64,000 bases of DNA from Streptomyces thinghirensis. GTDB taxonomy: Bacteria > Actinomycetota > Actinomycetia > Streptomycetales > Streptomycetaceae. This document shows positions 18,743-28,684 of the stretch, one piece after another; the stretch's first letter is position 1; each line of letters begins with the position of its first letter. The translations under genes were made by a program, and so were the position numbers. The stretch lies in the NCBI GenBank assembly GCA_021502835.1, contig JAKFGP010000017.1, positions 1-64,000 of the forward strand, read 5' to 3'. The notes under the pieces are model-generated. The model saw nothing but the letters and a program-made list of their open reading frames with translations, ran no database searches and had not been told where the DNA came from.

Positions 18743-19598
18743 TCAGGCGCGGCCGTTCGTGGCGCCGATCAGCCCGGAGACCTTCTACGGCGGTAGCCCT
18801 GGCGGCGCAGCTCGGGCACGACCTGCCGCACCGCCTGTTCGGTCACCGGGGGCGGCGCTGCGGTGCAGTGCATGACGACGACCGACCCCGGCCGCACCCG
18901 TCCAGCACCTGCCGGCCACCGCGTCGGCGTCCGTCGTTAACTTGCCGCTGCTCACCACGTCCCACTTGACGGCGGTGACGCCGTGGCGTCAGTTCCCCGA
19001 GGGCCGCCTTGTCAACAGCCGCCGGGGAAACGGAAGTACTTGGCATCGCGTTCCGCGCACCCCGGTTCGCGAACGCCGCGTACGCCCGCTCCACGTCCGA
19101 GCGCATCCGCTCCTTGGACACCATCGGCAGGCCGTAGCAAAGTCGTCGGTGTAGGCGTAGTGGCTGCAGGGAGTGGTTCGCGATCTCGAACCGCGCGGGT
19201 CCCGGCCGATGGACCGGCCTCGTCCGGGTATCACTCGGCCCACCGGCCGGTCATGAACACCGTGGCCGGCACCTTCAGCTCCCGCAGGGTCGCGATCAGC
19301 CGCGATTGTCAGAACCAGCTCGCTCGCCGCCGCACGCGCGGCCCTGGTCGGCGGTCATGTCGGCGTCGAAGGTGAGGGGCGACCGTCTTGCCGTCCGCGC
19401 GCGCGGCCCGTGCTCGAAGACGGGGGTCAGGCCCGCTGCTGGGCCGGGGGCGCCGTCGGGGCCGGGACGGGGCCGGCTTCGACGGTGCGGCGGACGCGGT
19501 CGGCGCGGGCGGGGGCCGCGGAGGCCTCGGCGGTCCCGCGGGCGGCGAGGAGGCGCCCAGGACACACAGGGCGGTTGCGCGTCGTACGAGATGATCAC
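18743..19598 (-). CDS. Polysaccharide deacetylase (CE4, NodB-homology) secreted protein
   Basis: About 285 residues. An N-terminal Ala/Pro-rich, probably exported region with a VRRATALCVLGASSP segment is followed by VALTFDADMT, the first metal-binding motif (Asp pair). VPATVFMTGRWA, NHSYSHYAYTD (the H-x3-H zinc motif, the core of motif 2), ERMRSDVERAYAAFA, YFRFPGG and VTAVKWDVVSGDA come next, then VVVMHC and GYRFVKVSGLIGA at the end, with TGA 18743-18745. It deacetylates N-acetylated glycans such as peptidoglycan or chitin-like polymers outside the cell. The GTG start 19598 is approximate because frames break there. CGTACG inverted repeats flank the start. Confidence 0.78.
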
Positions 19599-19604
19599 CG
19601 TACG
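19583..19604. promoter_or_regulatory. CGTACG inverted repeat at the deacetylase start
   Basis: Bases 19583-19588 and 19599-19604 are both CGTACG, separated by ten bases, and the deacetylase GTG start lies in the spacer. The sequence just upstream (19605-19660) is AT-rich for this genome and repeats ACGTATG-like words. It could be an operator or only promoter composition. Confidence 0.3.
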
Positions 19605-19696
19605 AACGTATGAGTGTGTTGTTCCGTATGTATGACTATGGGGAGACGTTGCCCGGGAAGTCACCCTCTCAAGTCAGGACACTCTCCGCGGACGGT

Positions 19697-21224
19697 CAGA
19701 TGTCCCGCTTGCTCCAGCGCTTCGTCGCCGGGCCCTGGATCACCTTGCCGTCCGTGCCGGAAAGGCGGGAGCCGTGGCAGGGGCACTCCCAGGGCGTTCC
19801 GCCGCGTTGAGTTGACCCGACACGCGCCGGGGTGGGTGCAGCGCGGCGAGGAGACGGCGTGCAGCGCGCCGGCCTCGTTCGGTGGACCGCCAGCCGGTCG
19901 CCGCCCTCGCCCGGACGACGGCACCCTCGCCCCGGCGGCAGGGGCGTCCACCGGCGGTGAAGAGGTTTTCGGAGCCGGTCGCCGACGAGTGGCGGGCGAC
20001 CTCGGCCTGCGTCTTGAGGAACGCCGGCGCCTCACGCACCGCCGTGCGCAGCCGGCTGCGGATCGTACAGCTCGCTCCACCGCACCCCTCGCCGCTGATC
20101 TGCGCGGTGAGCAGCCGGCCCGCCATCATGCCGCCGCTCAGCCCCCAGCCGCCGAAGCCGGTGGCGACGTAGTTGGTGCGCGCCCGGGTGCAGGGGGCCC
20201 ACCACCGGCACGGTGTCGGTCGTGGTCGATAACCTGCGTCGCCTAGGCGTGGGTGAGGTCGACGCCGGGGAAGTGCTCGCCGGCTTAGGCGGACAGGCGG
20301 TCGAAGCGCTCCCGGGTGTCGCCGGTGCCGGGCGGTTGAAGTGCTCCCCGGTGACGACCAGCAGCCGGCGGCCCGCGTCGTCCAGGGGCGCCGTACGGAC
20401 CGAGCGCGTGTTCTCGTCCGGCGTGATGTACATGCCGTCGGCGTCGCGGTCCGCCTCGATGCTCCCGGCGACGACCAGCTCCCGGCGCGGGGAGAGGCGG
20501 GCGAAGAGCAGGGGCCCGGTCGAAGATCTAGTGGTGGCGACCACCACGTCCCGGGCGGTGACCGTCCCCGCCCCGGTCGCACGCGGACGGCTCGCCCTCG
20601 TCGAGGCCGTGGACGGTGGTGTTCTCGAAGATCCGCCCTGCCGTGCGCCTCCAGGTCCTCGGCGAGGGCCAGCAGGTACTTGCGCGGATGGAACTGCGCC
20701 TGCCCGGTGACCTCGACCGCGCCCGCGACGGGAACGGCAGCGCCGTCTCCGTCACGAACGACGCCGGCAGCCCCGCCTCCTTCGCGGCGGCCGCCTCGGC
20801 CCGCAGCTCGTCCACGCGGCCCGCGTCGCAGACGTCCGTGTAGGCGCTGCGGGTCCTCCAGTCGCAGTCGATGCCCAGCTCGGCCACGATCCCGGCGGCG
20901 TGCTCGATCGCCTCGGACTGCGAGCGGGCGTACAGGCGGGCGCCCCCGAGGCCGCGGGTGCAACCAGCTTGTCGTAGATCAGCGTGTGCTGGGCGGTCAG
21001 CTTGGCGCTGGTGTGGCCGGTGACGCCGGCGGCGGCCCGCCGGCCTCCCGCTACCGCCACACTGCGTCCGGCCCGCGCCAGTTCCCAGGCGGTGCTGAGA
21101 CCGGCGACGCCGGCGCCGATCACGGCGACGTCGACGTCGAGGTCTTCCGCGAGGGCGGGCGCGGCGCACCGCCCGGTGCCGTCTGAAGCCAGTACGAGCC
21201 GTTGACCTGCGGGTTCTCCGTCAT
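19697..21224 (-). CDS. FAD-dependent oxidoreductase with C-terminal Rieske [2Fe-2S] domain
   Basis: About 509 residues from ATG 21224 (MTENPQVNGSYWLQTAP). The DAO-type FAD fold starts VAVIGAGVAGLSTAWELARA. GVTGHTSAKLTAQHTLIYDK, VTGQAQFHPRKYLLALAEDL and PDENTRSVRTAPLDDAGRRL follow, and the second FAD motif region reads VATGFGGWGLSGGMMAGRLL. The Rieske domain at the end carries CTHLGC and CPCHGS, the two Cys-His clusters, and the end KVIQGPATKRW has TGA 19697-19699. This architecture is common in Actinobacteria; the substrate is unknown. Shifts are dense, especially near 20940, 20700, 20590, 20300, 20200, 19960, 19900 and 19810. Confidence 0.8.
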
Positions 21225-21287
21225 GCGGCCCCGAGTACCCCGTAGCCGCGGCTTCGGTGACCGGGCGGTGCGCCTCCGGCCGCCCCT

Positions 21288-22717
21288 CTACCTGCGCCAG
21301 GGGCCCGTCACCGCGAACGTCGTCTCGGGCGTGTAGCAGTTGACGTACATATCGTGTCGCCGTCGGGGGAGAAGGTGAAACCCGGCGAACTCACCCCACT
21401 CCGGTTCCTCCGGCGTGCCGACGTTCTGGGCGCACGCGGGCCATCGCGTACACACCTCGCCGCGCCTGATCCATGCCGTAGACGATGCTGGGCGCGCCAG
21501 TTGCCGTCCTCGCAGACCATGGAGGCCGCCGCTGGGGGCGAAGCAGGTGTTGTCGGGGGACCTGGCCGGGGAGCTGCACGTCGGTGTCCGGGCCGAAGAC
21601 GATCACCAGGGTCAGCCGGCGCCGCTCGGGGTCGTAGCGCCGAGATCTGGCCGTAGTGGTCGCCCGCCGAGCCCTCGTCGCTGTGGGCGAAGGACGACAC
21701 GAAGTAGACGCGCTGCGCCCGCCCCAACGCCCCCTCCAGCTTCTTGCGCGTGCGTGATGCCGCCCCGGCCGGAAGTCTGGTGCCGGATGGGGTCTCGATC
21801 GGCCAGCGGGTCGGGTACGTCCACCCACCGATGCCGTCGAAGCAGGCGCCCGTCTCCTGGATCGAGGACAGGTGGGCACGCCCGGCACGCATCGCCTGGA
21901 CGGCCGCCGGCCTGCAGCGAAACCCGTGCCGCCCAGCGGACTCTCGGCAGGAACCGATGCATGAAGAGACCGAACGGCCGCTCGAACGCGGCCCCCCCCC
22001 CCCGTCTCGTACACGACGCCCTGCCGCGATCACGGCGATCGCCTCGTGCTGGAAGCGGCCCATCGAGGTCAGCGGCACCGCTCGGTGCGGTGGCGGACAT
22101 CGACGGGGTCGACCTCGAAGATGAAGCCGTGGTCCTTGGTGTAGCCGTGGTCCGGCCTTGTCCCCGACCTCGCAGGTCAGCCACGTGTGCCACGGTGGGG
22201 GCCGCCCGCGCAGTTCACCGGCGGTGCCGGCGATCGCGACCCGCTCGTCGCGGACGTGGTTGCGGGAGTCCAAAGTCAGGCAGGCCAGTACAGCCGCCCC
22301 TGTCCACTCCGGGTCGTCGTCAGGCCTTCACCGTGGGGACGGGGACAGCACACCGTCGGCGCGGTTCTCGTGGTTGCGCACGAGGGTGGACGCCGCCGTG
22401 GCGGCCAGGCCCGATCCCGGGAACGCGCGGCGAAGGCCGCCATGCCGTCGTGGTTGACCGGGACCGGGCCACTCCGCCGGAGCGCAGCTCGCTCACGCCC
22501 TCGCGGGACAGGACCCGGTGCAGCGGAATCCTCTGGGCAAGTCGAGAGCGAGGCCGTCGGGGTCGGGGATCAAGAGGGCCGTAGCGCCGGTGTGGCCCGG
22601 GGACTGCGCGGCGGCGGTGCCGGCGAAGAGCTCCGGAGAGGGGCTCCGGTGAAGGCGACGTGCCTGCGCCCAGGGCCCTCCCGTGCGGGCGAGTACCCGG
22701 CGTCGGGTTGCGGACAT
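21288..22717 (-). CDS. PhoX-family (DUF839) secreted phosphatase
   Basis: About 476 residues from ATG 22717. The N-terminus MSATRRRVLARTGG carries an RR motif followed by a hydrophobic stretch, so it should be a Tat substrate, ending near GTAAAQS. LDLPRGFRYTVLSREG, VPVNHDGMAAFA, NCAGGPTPWHTWLTCEE (the PhoX signature around the metal site), DHGFIFEVDPVD, GRFQHEAIAV, GQISALRYDPERRRLTL and ASMVCEDGNW follow, then FTFSPDGDTMYVNCYTPETT at the end. It releases phosphate from esters with Ca/Fe cofactors. Many frameshifts are present, and a 12-base C run at 21992-22003 sits in the middle. Confidence 0.78.
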
Positions 22718-22837
22718 GGGGTGACCTTCCTGCTGGCGGACAGGATTGCGACCCGCCTGTCTATCACCTGGCACGTTTCCCGGGAACCACGCGCGCTACA
22801 CGCGTCACATGCCGGCCGGCCGTTCCGGGGTCTGGGC

Positions 22838-23602
22838 TCAGCGGCGCCGCTGCGGGTTCTCCAGGAACCGCAGCAGCTCCACCGGGAAGGACAGCACCAG
22901 TGTCGAGTTCTTCCGGCGGCCACCGCCACCACCGCCTGCAGCAGCCGCAGTTGCAGCGCGGCCGGCGTCTCGACATCTCCCGCGCCGCCTCGGCGAGCAC
23001 CTTGACGCCTGGCGCTCGGCGTCGGCGTTGATGACCGGGCCGCCGCTCGCGGTCGGCCTCGGCCTGCCGGGCCATCGAGCGCTTCATGGTCTCGGGCAGC
23101 GGCACGTCCTTGATCTCGACGCGGTCGATCTGCACGCCCCAGCCGATGGCCGGGCTGTCGATCATCAGCTCCAGACCCTGGTTCAGCTTCTCCCGGTTGG
23201 ACAGCAGGTCGTCGAGGTCGCGCTCTTGCCGATGATGGAGCGCAGCGATGTCTGGGCCATCTGGGAAACGGCGAACTTGTAGTCCTCGACGCGGATGAGC
23301 GCGTAGGCGGCGTCGACCACCTTGAAGGTAGACGACCGCGTCCACGCGGACGGTCACGTTGTCCCGGGGTGATGGCCTCCTGGGCGGGCACCGGCATCGT
23401 CACGATCTGCATGTTGACCTTGTGCAGCCGGTCCACCACCGGGACGATCATGGTGAAGCCGGGTTGCCGCACCTCACCGGCGAGCCGGCCGAGCGAGACG
23501 ACCCCGCGCTCGTACTGCTTGGACGATCCGCGCCGCCGACGCGATGTACAGCACCCGGCGCTTCCGGCGGCGGCAGCCGCGGTCCAGCAGCTCCTGGAGC
23601 AT
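22838..23602 (-). CDS. SPFH/Band-7 slipin (stomatin-like) protein
   Basis: About 255 residues from ATG 23602. A short N-terminal hydrophobic region precedes IVKQYERGVVSLGRLAGEVR, PGFTMIVPVVDRLHKVNMQI, MPVPAQEAITRDNVTVRVDA, VVDAAYALIRVEDYKFAVSQ, MAQTSLRSIIGKSDLDDLLS, NREKLNQGLELMID and WGVQIDRVEIKDVPLPETMK. It ends LVLSFPVELLRFLENPQRRR at TGA 22838-22840. Slipins form oligomeric rings at the inner membrane and organise microdomains or regulate proteases; no NfeD partner gene is seen here. Frameshifts lie near 23520, 23360, 23325, 23230, 23030, 22960 and 22920. Confidence 0.82.
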
Positions 23603-23708
23603 GGCGACCTCCTCGCCCAGAGGGCCGTTTCGCCTACTCCTGTCACGATAGCGCGGAAGCCCGGCCCGAGGCCATGCCCCGGACCGGGCCTCCCGCGCTT
23701 CGATGGGA

Positions 23709-25257
23709 CTAGCTACCGGCCGCCGTGGCCGGTTCGGTGACCTTCACCGGGTCCGTGCCGGTGGCGCTGTGCCGCTCGGCCCAGTTCTCCAGCGCGGTGC
23801 GGCAGGCGTGGTCCAGGTGTGCAGCCCGGACAGGTCCAGCTCGACCGGGCGGTCCTGCAGCAGCGCCTCGAGGCTCTCCAGGATCTTCGGCAGCCGCAGG
23901 AGGTCGCGTTGCCCGACAGGTGCGCCTGGATGGACCGGCGCCCTTGTCGACGACCTCCAGCTTGAGGTGGGAAGCCTCCCAGGCGGTCTTGACCACGGAC
24001 AGCGCCAGACCGATCAGCACGCCCTCGAACATGTTGACCACGACGATCGACACGGCCGTGACCACCAGGATCAGCGCCTTCGCCCCGGTGCCCCCGCCAC
24101 AGCGACATGATGCCGCGGAACGGGATCAGCTTCCAGCCCGCGTGGACCGGGATGCCCGCCAGTGCGGGCAGCGGGATCAGAACCGGCACGGACGGCAGCA
24201 GCGCGACGGCGAACAGCAGCAGCCACGCCCCGTGCGCTGGCCCGGGACGCCTTGGTCCGCGCGCTCCGCGCTCACGTTGGCGGAACTGCGCACGATGACG
24301 CGTCATCGGCAGCGCGCCGAGCAGATCGCACACCGTGTTGCCCGCGCCCTGTGCCATCAGCTCCTTGTTGTACTCGGTGCGCGGGCCGTTGTGCAGCCGG
24401 TCCACCCCGCGGGCGGCGCTGAACAGGCTTCCTCCGCCGAGGCGATCAGGGGTAAGAGGCGACGATCGTGCCGAGGATGCCCACGCTCGCCAGCTCGCCG
24501 AAGGCGTCGGCACTCGGAACGGCTGGATCACGTCCAGCAGGTCGCTCACCTCGACGGTCGCCACCGACGAGTCGAAGACCGCCGTGACCGCCGTGGCCAG
24601 GCCGACCGCGGCGAGCGCGCCCGGCACGGTCCGCACCTGGCCCCGGCAGGCCGCTTCCACAGCACCATCACCGCGACGGTGCCCGCGCCGAGGGCGAGCT
24701 TGAGACGAGCGCCTCGCTGCTGCTCAGCGCGTCGGCGGCGGCGGCTCCCGGCAGCCCGGTGATCTTGTCGAGGAAGAACCGGAGGCGGGGGCGTCGAGGC
24801 CGGCCGCCGAGGCCAGCTGGCCGGCGATGAGCACAGGCCGATGCCGGCCAGCATGCCCTCGACGACCTTGAGCGCGAGATCGCCCGGAACCCAGCGCCCC
24901 AGCTTCAGGGCGCCCATCGCGAACTGGATCAAGTCCGGTGGTCCAGCACGATCACGCCGAGCGCGGCAGCCTGTACTCGTCGACCGCGCCGAAGACCAGC
25001 ACCGCCTCGCCAGGCCGGCGGCCGGATCCACAACACTTGAAGCTGCTGCCCGGCAGGAAGCGGTGACGAGACCGCCCACGATGCCCGTGACGAGGCCGAG
25101 TTCGGCCGGGACACCGGAGGCGACGGCGACGCCCACGCACAGCGGGAGGGCGACCAGGAAGACGACGAGCGGAGGCGGTGAAGTCCTGCCGCAGATGGGA
25201 ACTTCCGGGAGTTCTCGATCGCGGGTTCTCGGATACGGCCTTCATGCCGGCGCTCAC
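23709..25257 (-). CDS. SulP-family anion permease with STAS domain (candidate bicarbonate/sulfate transporter)
   Basis: About 516 residues. Start GTG 25257 (VSAGMKAVSENP) overlaps the carbonic anhydrase stop as GTGA; ATG 25245 is an in-frame alternative. Helices include VVFLVALPLCVGVAVASGVP, LGLVTGIVGGLVTGF, GLAVLVFGAVDEYRLP, LKVVEGMLAGIGLVLIAGQL, NTVCDLLGALPMTRVIVRSS, NMFEGVLIGLALSVVKTAW and LLPSVPVLIPLPALAGIPV. A C-terminal STAS domain contains PVELDLSGLHHLDHACRTAL and ENWAERHSATG, ending at TAG 23709-23711. The coupling to carbonic anhydrase argues for bicarbonate transport, but sequence alone cannot separate this from sulfate. Many frameshifts are present. Confidence 0.78.
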
Positions 25258-25842
25258 AGGGTCTCGAACGTGTCGGTGTCCGCGTGGTGTTCGCGCACGA
25301 CCCCGGTGTGGACCTCGTAGTACCAGCCGTGCATCCGCAGCCGGCCGTCCATCAGCCGCCGCTCGACACAGGGGTAGGGACGCAGTCGCAGCAACTGCGC
25401 CAGGACGTGGTGCTGCACGGCCTCGGCGACCGTGGGGTCGGCGGGGTCGCAGGGCTTCGGCTCGTCCGCCGCGTGCACCAGCCAGTCGCGCACGGCGGGT
25501 ACGGCGCTCAGGTCGTCGCCGCGTACCAGTCGCGCCGACGGCGCCGCGTGCGAGTGGCCGCAGACCACGATGTCCGGTGACGCCGAGCACTTCCACGGCG
25601 TACTCGATGGTGGCGGCCTCGCCGGGCGCGGGCGCTCGCGCACCGTAGGGCGGGACGATGTTGCCCGGCGTGTGCGCAGCTCGAAGAGCCGGCCGGGACC
25701 GGCGCCCGTGATCAGGGCGGGTACGACGCGGGAGTCGGAGCAGGTGATGAACAGGACTTCGGGCGACTGGCCTTGGGCGTGCCCGGCGAACTCCTTGGGG
25801 GCGCTGTCCGTACGTGCGGGCGTTGTCGATGAGGGGCTGCAT
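25254..25842 (-). CDS. Beta-carbonic anhydrase
   Basis: About 195 residues from ATG 25842 (MQPLIDNARTYG), with a GGGAGGAAT ribosome site upstream. Zinc ligands and the active site are visible: EVLFITCSDSRVVPALI (Cys, Asp-Arg dyad) and DIVVCGHSHCGAVGALVRGD (His, Cys). GEAATIEYAVEVLGV lies between them, and the C-terminus reads GWYYEVHTGVVREHHAD, ending at TGA 25254-25256. It interconverts CO2 and bicarbonate in the cytosol, supplying or consuming the anion handled by the co-translated SulP permease. Frameshifts lie near 25810, 25670 and 25575. The frame stays open upstream of the ATG, but family length favours this start. Confidence 0.85.
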
Positions 25843-26205
25843 GATGCGGTGATTCCTCCCGGCGCCCTGTGGGGCGCGTCGGATGGGCAGGACAGGGTGG
25901 GGATGTTCCGGTCCCTCAGCAGCGGAAGACACCAGTGCCGCCGGGGTGGTCCGGAGACTGTCTCGGCCGGTGTCCGGCCGCACGGCCGGACAGGGCGGGT
26001 TCGGGCACCGGCGCCGAGTCCCTCGCTCCCGCAGGATCGGGCGTTCCGGAGCGTCGGGCTGGGGCGCCGTGGTGGTGCGGTGCCGGTCGCGGACGCGCGG
26101 GGAACCGTTCGGGTTCCCGGACCGGCCCGCGTCGTGGCAGGTGACGATCTCGTCGTGCGGTCCCATGCCGGAGAGGTGGTTCCGGGATGGGTATTGGCCA
26201 CGGCA
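25843..26205. other. Gap between small membrane peptide and carbonic anhydrase
   Basis: About 360 bases with an open minus-strand frame contiguous with carbonic anhydrase but with no recognisable protein similarity and mixed third-position bias. I treat it as a leader or intergenic segment. It contains the perfect inverted repeat at 25971-25992. Confidence 0.35.
25971..25992. promoter_or_regulatory. Perfect 10-bp inverted repeat in the carbonic anhydrase leader
   Basis: TGTCCGGCCG (25971-25980), a 2-base centre CA, and CGGCCGGACA (25983-25992) form a perfect palindrome about 130 bp upstream of the carbonic anhydrase start. It could be a protein-binding operator or the stem of an intra-operon hairpin separating the small peptide from the two downstream genes. 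Confidence 0.45.
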
Positions 26206-26319
26206 TCACGGCTCGTATGTGCGGATGCGAAGGGGTGCGTTGTGTGCGAAGACCGCCAGGGCGATCAGGACGGCGGCGAGGAGCGGAACCATGGTCCGGG
26301 CCGTCGTGCCTCGCGACAT
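26206..26319 (-). CDS. 37-codon hydrophobic peptide ahead of the carbonic anhydrase/SulP genes
   Basis: ATG 26319 begins MSRGTTARTMVPLLAAVLIA, continues LAVFAHNAPLRIRTYEP and stops at TGA 26206-26208. There is one hydrophobic helix (about residues 10-25) with a basic N-terminus, so it is a small single-pass membrane or secreted peptide. A strong GGAGGGGG ribosome site lies about eight bases upstream of the ATG, and the third positions are GC-rich, both supporting real translation. It is the first gene on the strand leading to carbonic anhydrase and SulP. No function is known to me. Confidence 0.55.
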   Translation of the reverse strand: MSRGTTARTMVPLLAAVLIALAVFAHNAPLRIRTYEP

Positions 26320-26374
26320 ACGCCCCCTCCAGGCAGTTCACGCCAGTGCATGTGCCGACACGCGGCCGGCGCAA

Positions 26375-26405
26375 GGTCAATGCGATCCCAACGCATGGTC
26401 AATGC
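26375..26405 (-). promoter_or_regulatory. Direct repeats with TTGACC boxes upstream of the small peptide
   Basis: GGTCAATGC occurs at 26375-26383 and again at 26397-26405, 22 bp apart (two helical turns). ATGCG/CGCAT inverted arms (26380-26384 and 26392-26396) lie between them. On the minus strand both repeats present TTGACC, a good -35 box, 55-85 bp upstream of the small peptide start. This is probably the promoter/operator of the peptide-carbonic anhydrase-SulP unit; no clear -10 box was found. Confidence 0.4.
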
Positions 26406-26417
26406 ACGAGCCAAGAA

Positions 26418-26456
26418 CTACGTTAACCCTGCAAAGAGCTTGCAGGGTTAACGTAG
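26418..26456. terminator. Perfect 16-bp inverted repeat, probable terminator of zapE
   Basis: CTACGTTAACCCTGCA (26418-26433), a 7-base loop aagagct, and the exact reverse complement at 26441-26456. The stem is unusually AT-rich for the genome. It lies immediately after the end of the zapE reading frame and upstream of the next gene set on the same strand, as expected for a factor-independent terminator, although there is no following U-run. A protein-binding site is an alternative. Confidence 0.6.
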
Positions 26457-26458
26457 CG

Positions 26459-27648
26459 TTACGAGCTGAAGAGAGCCTGAAATTCGCGGGTGAGTTGGCG
26501 GGAACGAGGACCGTTCCGACGCTCTTAGGGGCGTGTCTATGAGCCGTGCCGCGTCCCGGGCCAGTGCAGTGAGGCACCGGAGATCGCCCGAAGTACTTGC
26601 GGTACCCGCCCTTCAGCATCTCCTCGCTGAAGAGCCGGTCGAAGGGGCAGCCCGGAGGCCAGGACGGGCACCTCACGGTCGTAGAGCCGGTCCGCAGCAC
26701 CACGAGGCGCAGCGCCGTCGACTGGTCCGGCACCGGGCGCACCCCGGTGAGGCACACGGCCGAGAGGCCGTCGGTCAGCGCGCCGTAGCGGCTGGGGTGG
26801 ACGCGTGCGAGGTGGTCGAGGAGCGCCGGGAAGTCGTCCAGGGAGGCGCCCTCGGCGCCTGCGCCGCGCGGGTCTACCTGCTCGTCGGAGTACGGCGCCG
26901 GCGCCCTCGGCAGGCCGCGGTGGCGGTAGTCTCGCCGTCGATGCGCAGGGCGCGGAAGTGGGCGGACAGGCCCTGGATCTCGCGCAGGAAGTCGGCCGCC
27001 GCAGGCGGCCTCGCCGAGCTTTCCCGGCAGGTGTTGGAGGTGGCGGCGAGCGCCACGCCCGCCTCGACGAGCCGGGCGAGCAGGCTGAGACGAGGACGGT
27101 GTCGCCGGGGTCGTCGAGCTCGAACTCGTCGATGCACAGGAGACGGTGCCCGGGAGAGCGTCTGCACGGTCTGCTGGAAGCCGAGGGCGCCGACGAGGTT
27201 GGTCAGCTCCACGAAGGTGCCGAACGTCGCGGGGGGGCGCGCGGGGGTGGCGTGCGCCGTTAGGAGGCCAGAGGATGGGGCTCACGGATGCCGGGAAGCC
27301 GCCGTCGAGGTAGACGCCGCGGGGCCGGCTGGGGCTTCTGGGTCTTGCCCTGCCGAGGCCGAGACCAAGAGCTGCGCCTGCCGGTGGCGGCGGGGAGCCC
27401 TCCGTCCAGTCCGGCTGCGCGAAGTCCTCCAGGACGCGTATGGCTCTCGCCTCAGCTGTCTGGGTCCGGATGTACGTGCGGGGCGTACCGAGTCGAAGCG
27501 GCCAGCGGCACCATCTCTGCCGGACCAGGCGCGTACCGCGGATCAGGCTCGCGGGCGCACAGGGACAGCGGGGGCGGCGGCGGGGCGCCGTCCCGGCCAT
27601 CGGGGGACCGGTGGGGGTGGAACCGGGGCGGGGGAGTGAGGACGACAC
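26459..27648 (-). CDS. zapE: ZapE/AFG1-like cell division ATPase
   Basis: About 395 residues. Start GTG 27648 (MSSSLPRPGST), then PLSLCAREPD, MVPPPRFDSVRFGTY, VRVLEDFAQ and the Walker A region GVYLDGGFPGVGKTHLLASL. ELTNLVGALGFQQTVQTLSG, LCIDEFELDDPGDTVLVSSL (Walker B with D-E-F) and GVALAATSNTLPGKLGEARL follow. DFLREIQGLSAHFRALRIDG, ALRLVVLADRLYDREVPVLA and FSEEMLKGGYRKKYFRAISR are close to the end. In proteobacteria ZapE modulates the Z-ring; the actinobacterial role is not settled. The C-terminal 30 residues are uncertain because two frames stop near 26440-26461, next to the hairpin. Frameshifts are common. Confidence 0.78.
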
Positions 27649-27888
27649 GGGGGTCCGGGTAGCCTGTCCGGGAGGTGGCGGGGGCAGCGGTTCCGGCTGT
27701 GCCCGGCCCGTGCGTCGTTCGGTGGCCCGGTGTTGGTGCTGGGCGGGGGTGGGGTGCGCGGCCCGGCGTCGCGGGGTGCCGCCGCGCCCACCCGTGCCGC
27801 CCCCCTGGCGGCACGGTTACGCCGGTGTGCGGCTTAGCGGCCGCCGATCGCGCGGTTCGGGTTTCGGCCGCGTGGAACACTGCACGGC

Positions 27889-28684
27889 ATGCGACGCCTG
27901 TTCCCCGTGACACCCGTGACCCCTGTGACCGATCAGACAGCCGGCCCGGGCTCCGACGGACACCGATCGGTGGAGCCTCGCCGAGTTGGCCGCCGCCTAC
28001 GCCTATCCCGAGCAGGACGGGCAGCGCTGCGCGGCTGCGGGCGAACATGGTCTCCACCCTCGACGGTGCCGCCCAGCACGACGGCCGGTCCCAGCCCATC
28101 TCCAGCGCGGCCGACATGCGCGTTTCGGCACCCTGCGCGCCCTGGCGGACGTGGTGGTCGCCGGCGCCGAGACCGTACGCCAGGAGGGTACCGCCCGGCG
28201 CGCTCGCGTGCGGAGTTCGCGGAGCTGCGGCGGGCGGCCGGGCAGAGCCCCGCGCCGGCGATCGCGGTGGTCAGCGCGAGCCTGGAGCTGACTTCTCCCT
28301 GCCGCTGTTCACCTCGCCGCTGGTGCCGATCCTGGTCCTGACCGGCGCGGCGCGCCCCGGACCGGATCGCGGCCGCCGAGAAGGCCGGCGCCCGGGTCGT
28401 GATCGCCGGTGACGGCGTCGGCGTGGACCCCGCCCGTGCCGTCGACGCGCTCGTCGCCCCCGGACACACCCGGCTGCTGACCGAGGGCGGGCCTCGGCTG
28501 CTGGGGCAGTTCGTCACGGCCGGGGTGCTCGACGAGATGTGCCTGACCGTCTCGCCGATGCTCACCGCGGGTGACGCGCAGCGCATCGCCGGGCGGGCCC
28601 TCGGTCGAGGTTCCGCGGCGGTTCGCGCTCGCGTCCCTGCTCGAGGAGGAGGGCTTCCTCTTCACCCGGTACCGGCGTGACTGA
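27889..28684 (+). CDS. Pyrimidine reductase-family protein (RibD C-terminal/DHFR-like fold)
   Basis: About 264 residues from ATG 27889 (MRRLFPVTPVTPVT). LRANMVSTLDGAAQHDGRSQ is the nucleotide-binding N-terminal segment. RALADVVVAGAETVRQEGYR, APAIAVVSASLELDFSLPLF, SPLVPILVLTG, AEKAGARVVIAGDGVGVDP, RLLTEGGPRLLGQFVTAGVL, DEMCLTVSPMLTAGDAQRIA and LASLLEEEGFLFTRYRRD follow, with stop 28682-28684. It should be an NADPH-dependent reductase of a riboflavin-pathway-like or other pyrimidine substrate. It is not the fused deaminase-reductase, since no deaminase zinc motifs are present. Frameshifts lie near 27960, 28035, 28125, 28195, 28290, 28365 and 28610. Confidence 0.78.

Noticed and set aside
26418..26456. 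Terminal inverted repeat of an insertion sequence
   Set aside because: Arms are only seven bases apart and no transposase lies near; a hairpin is simpler.
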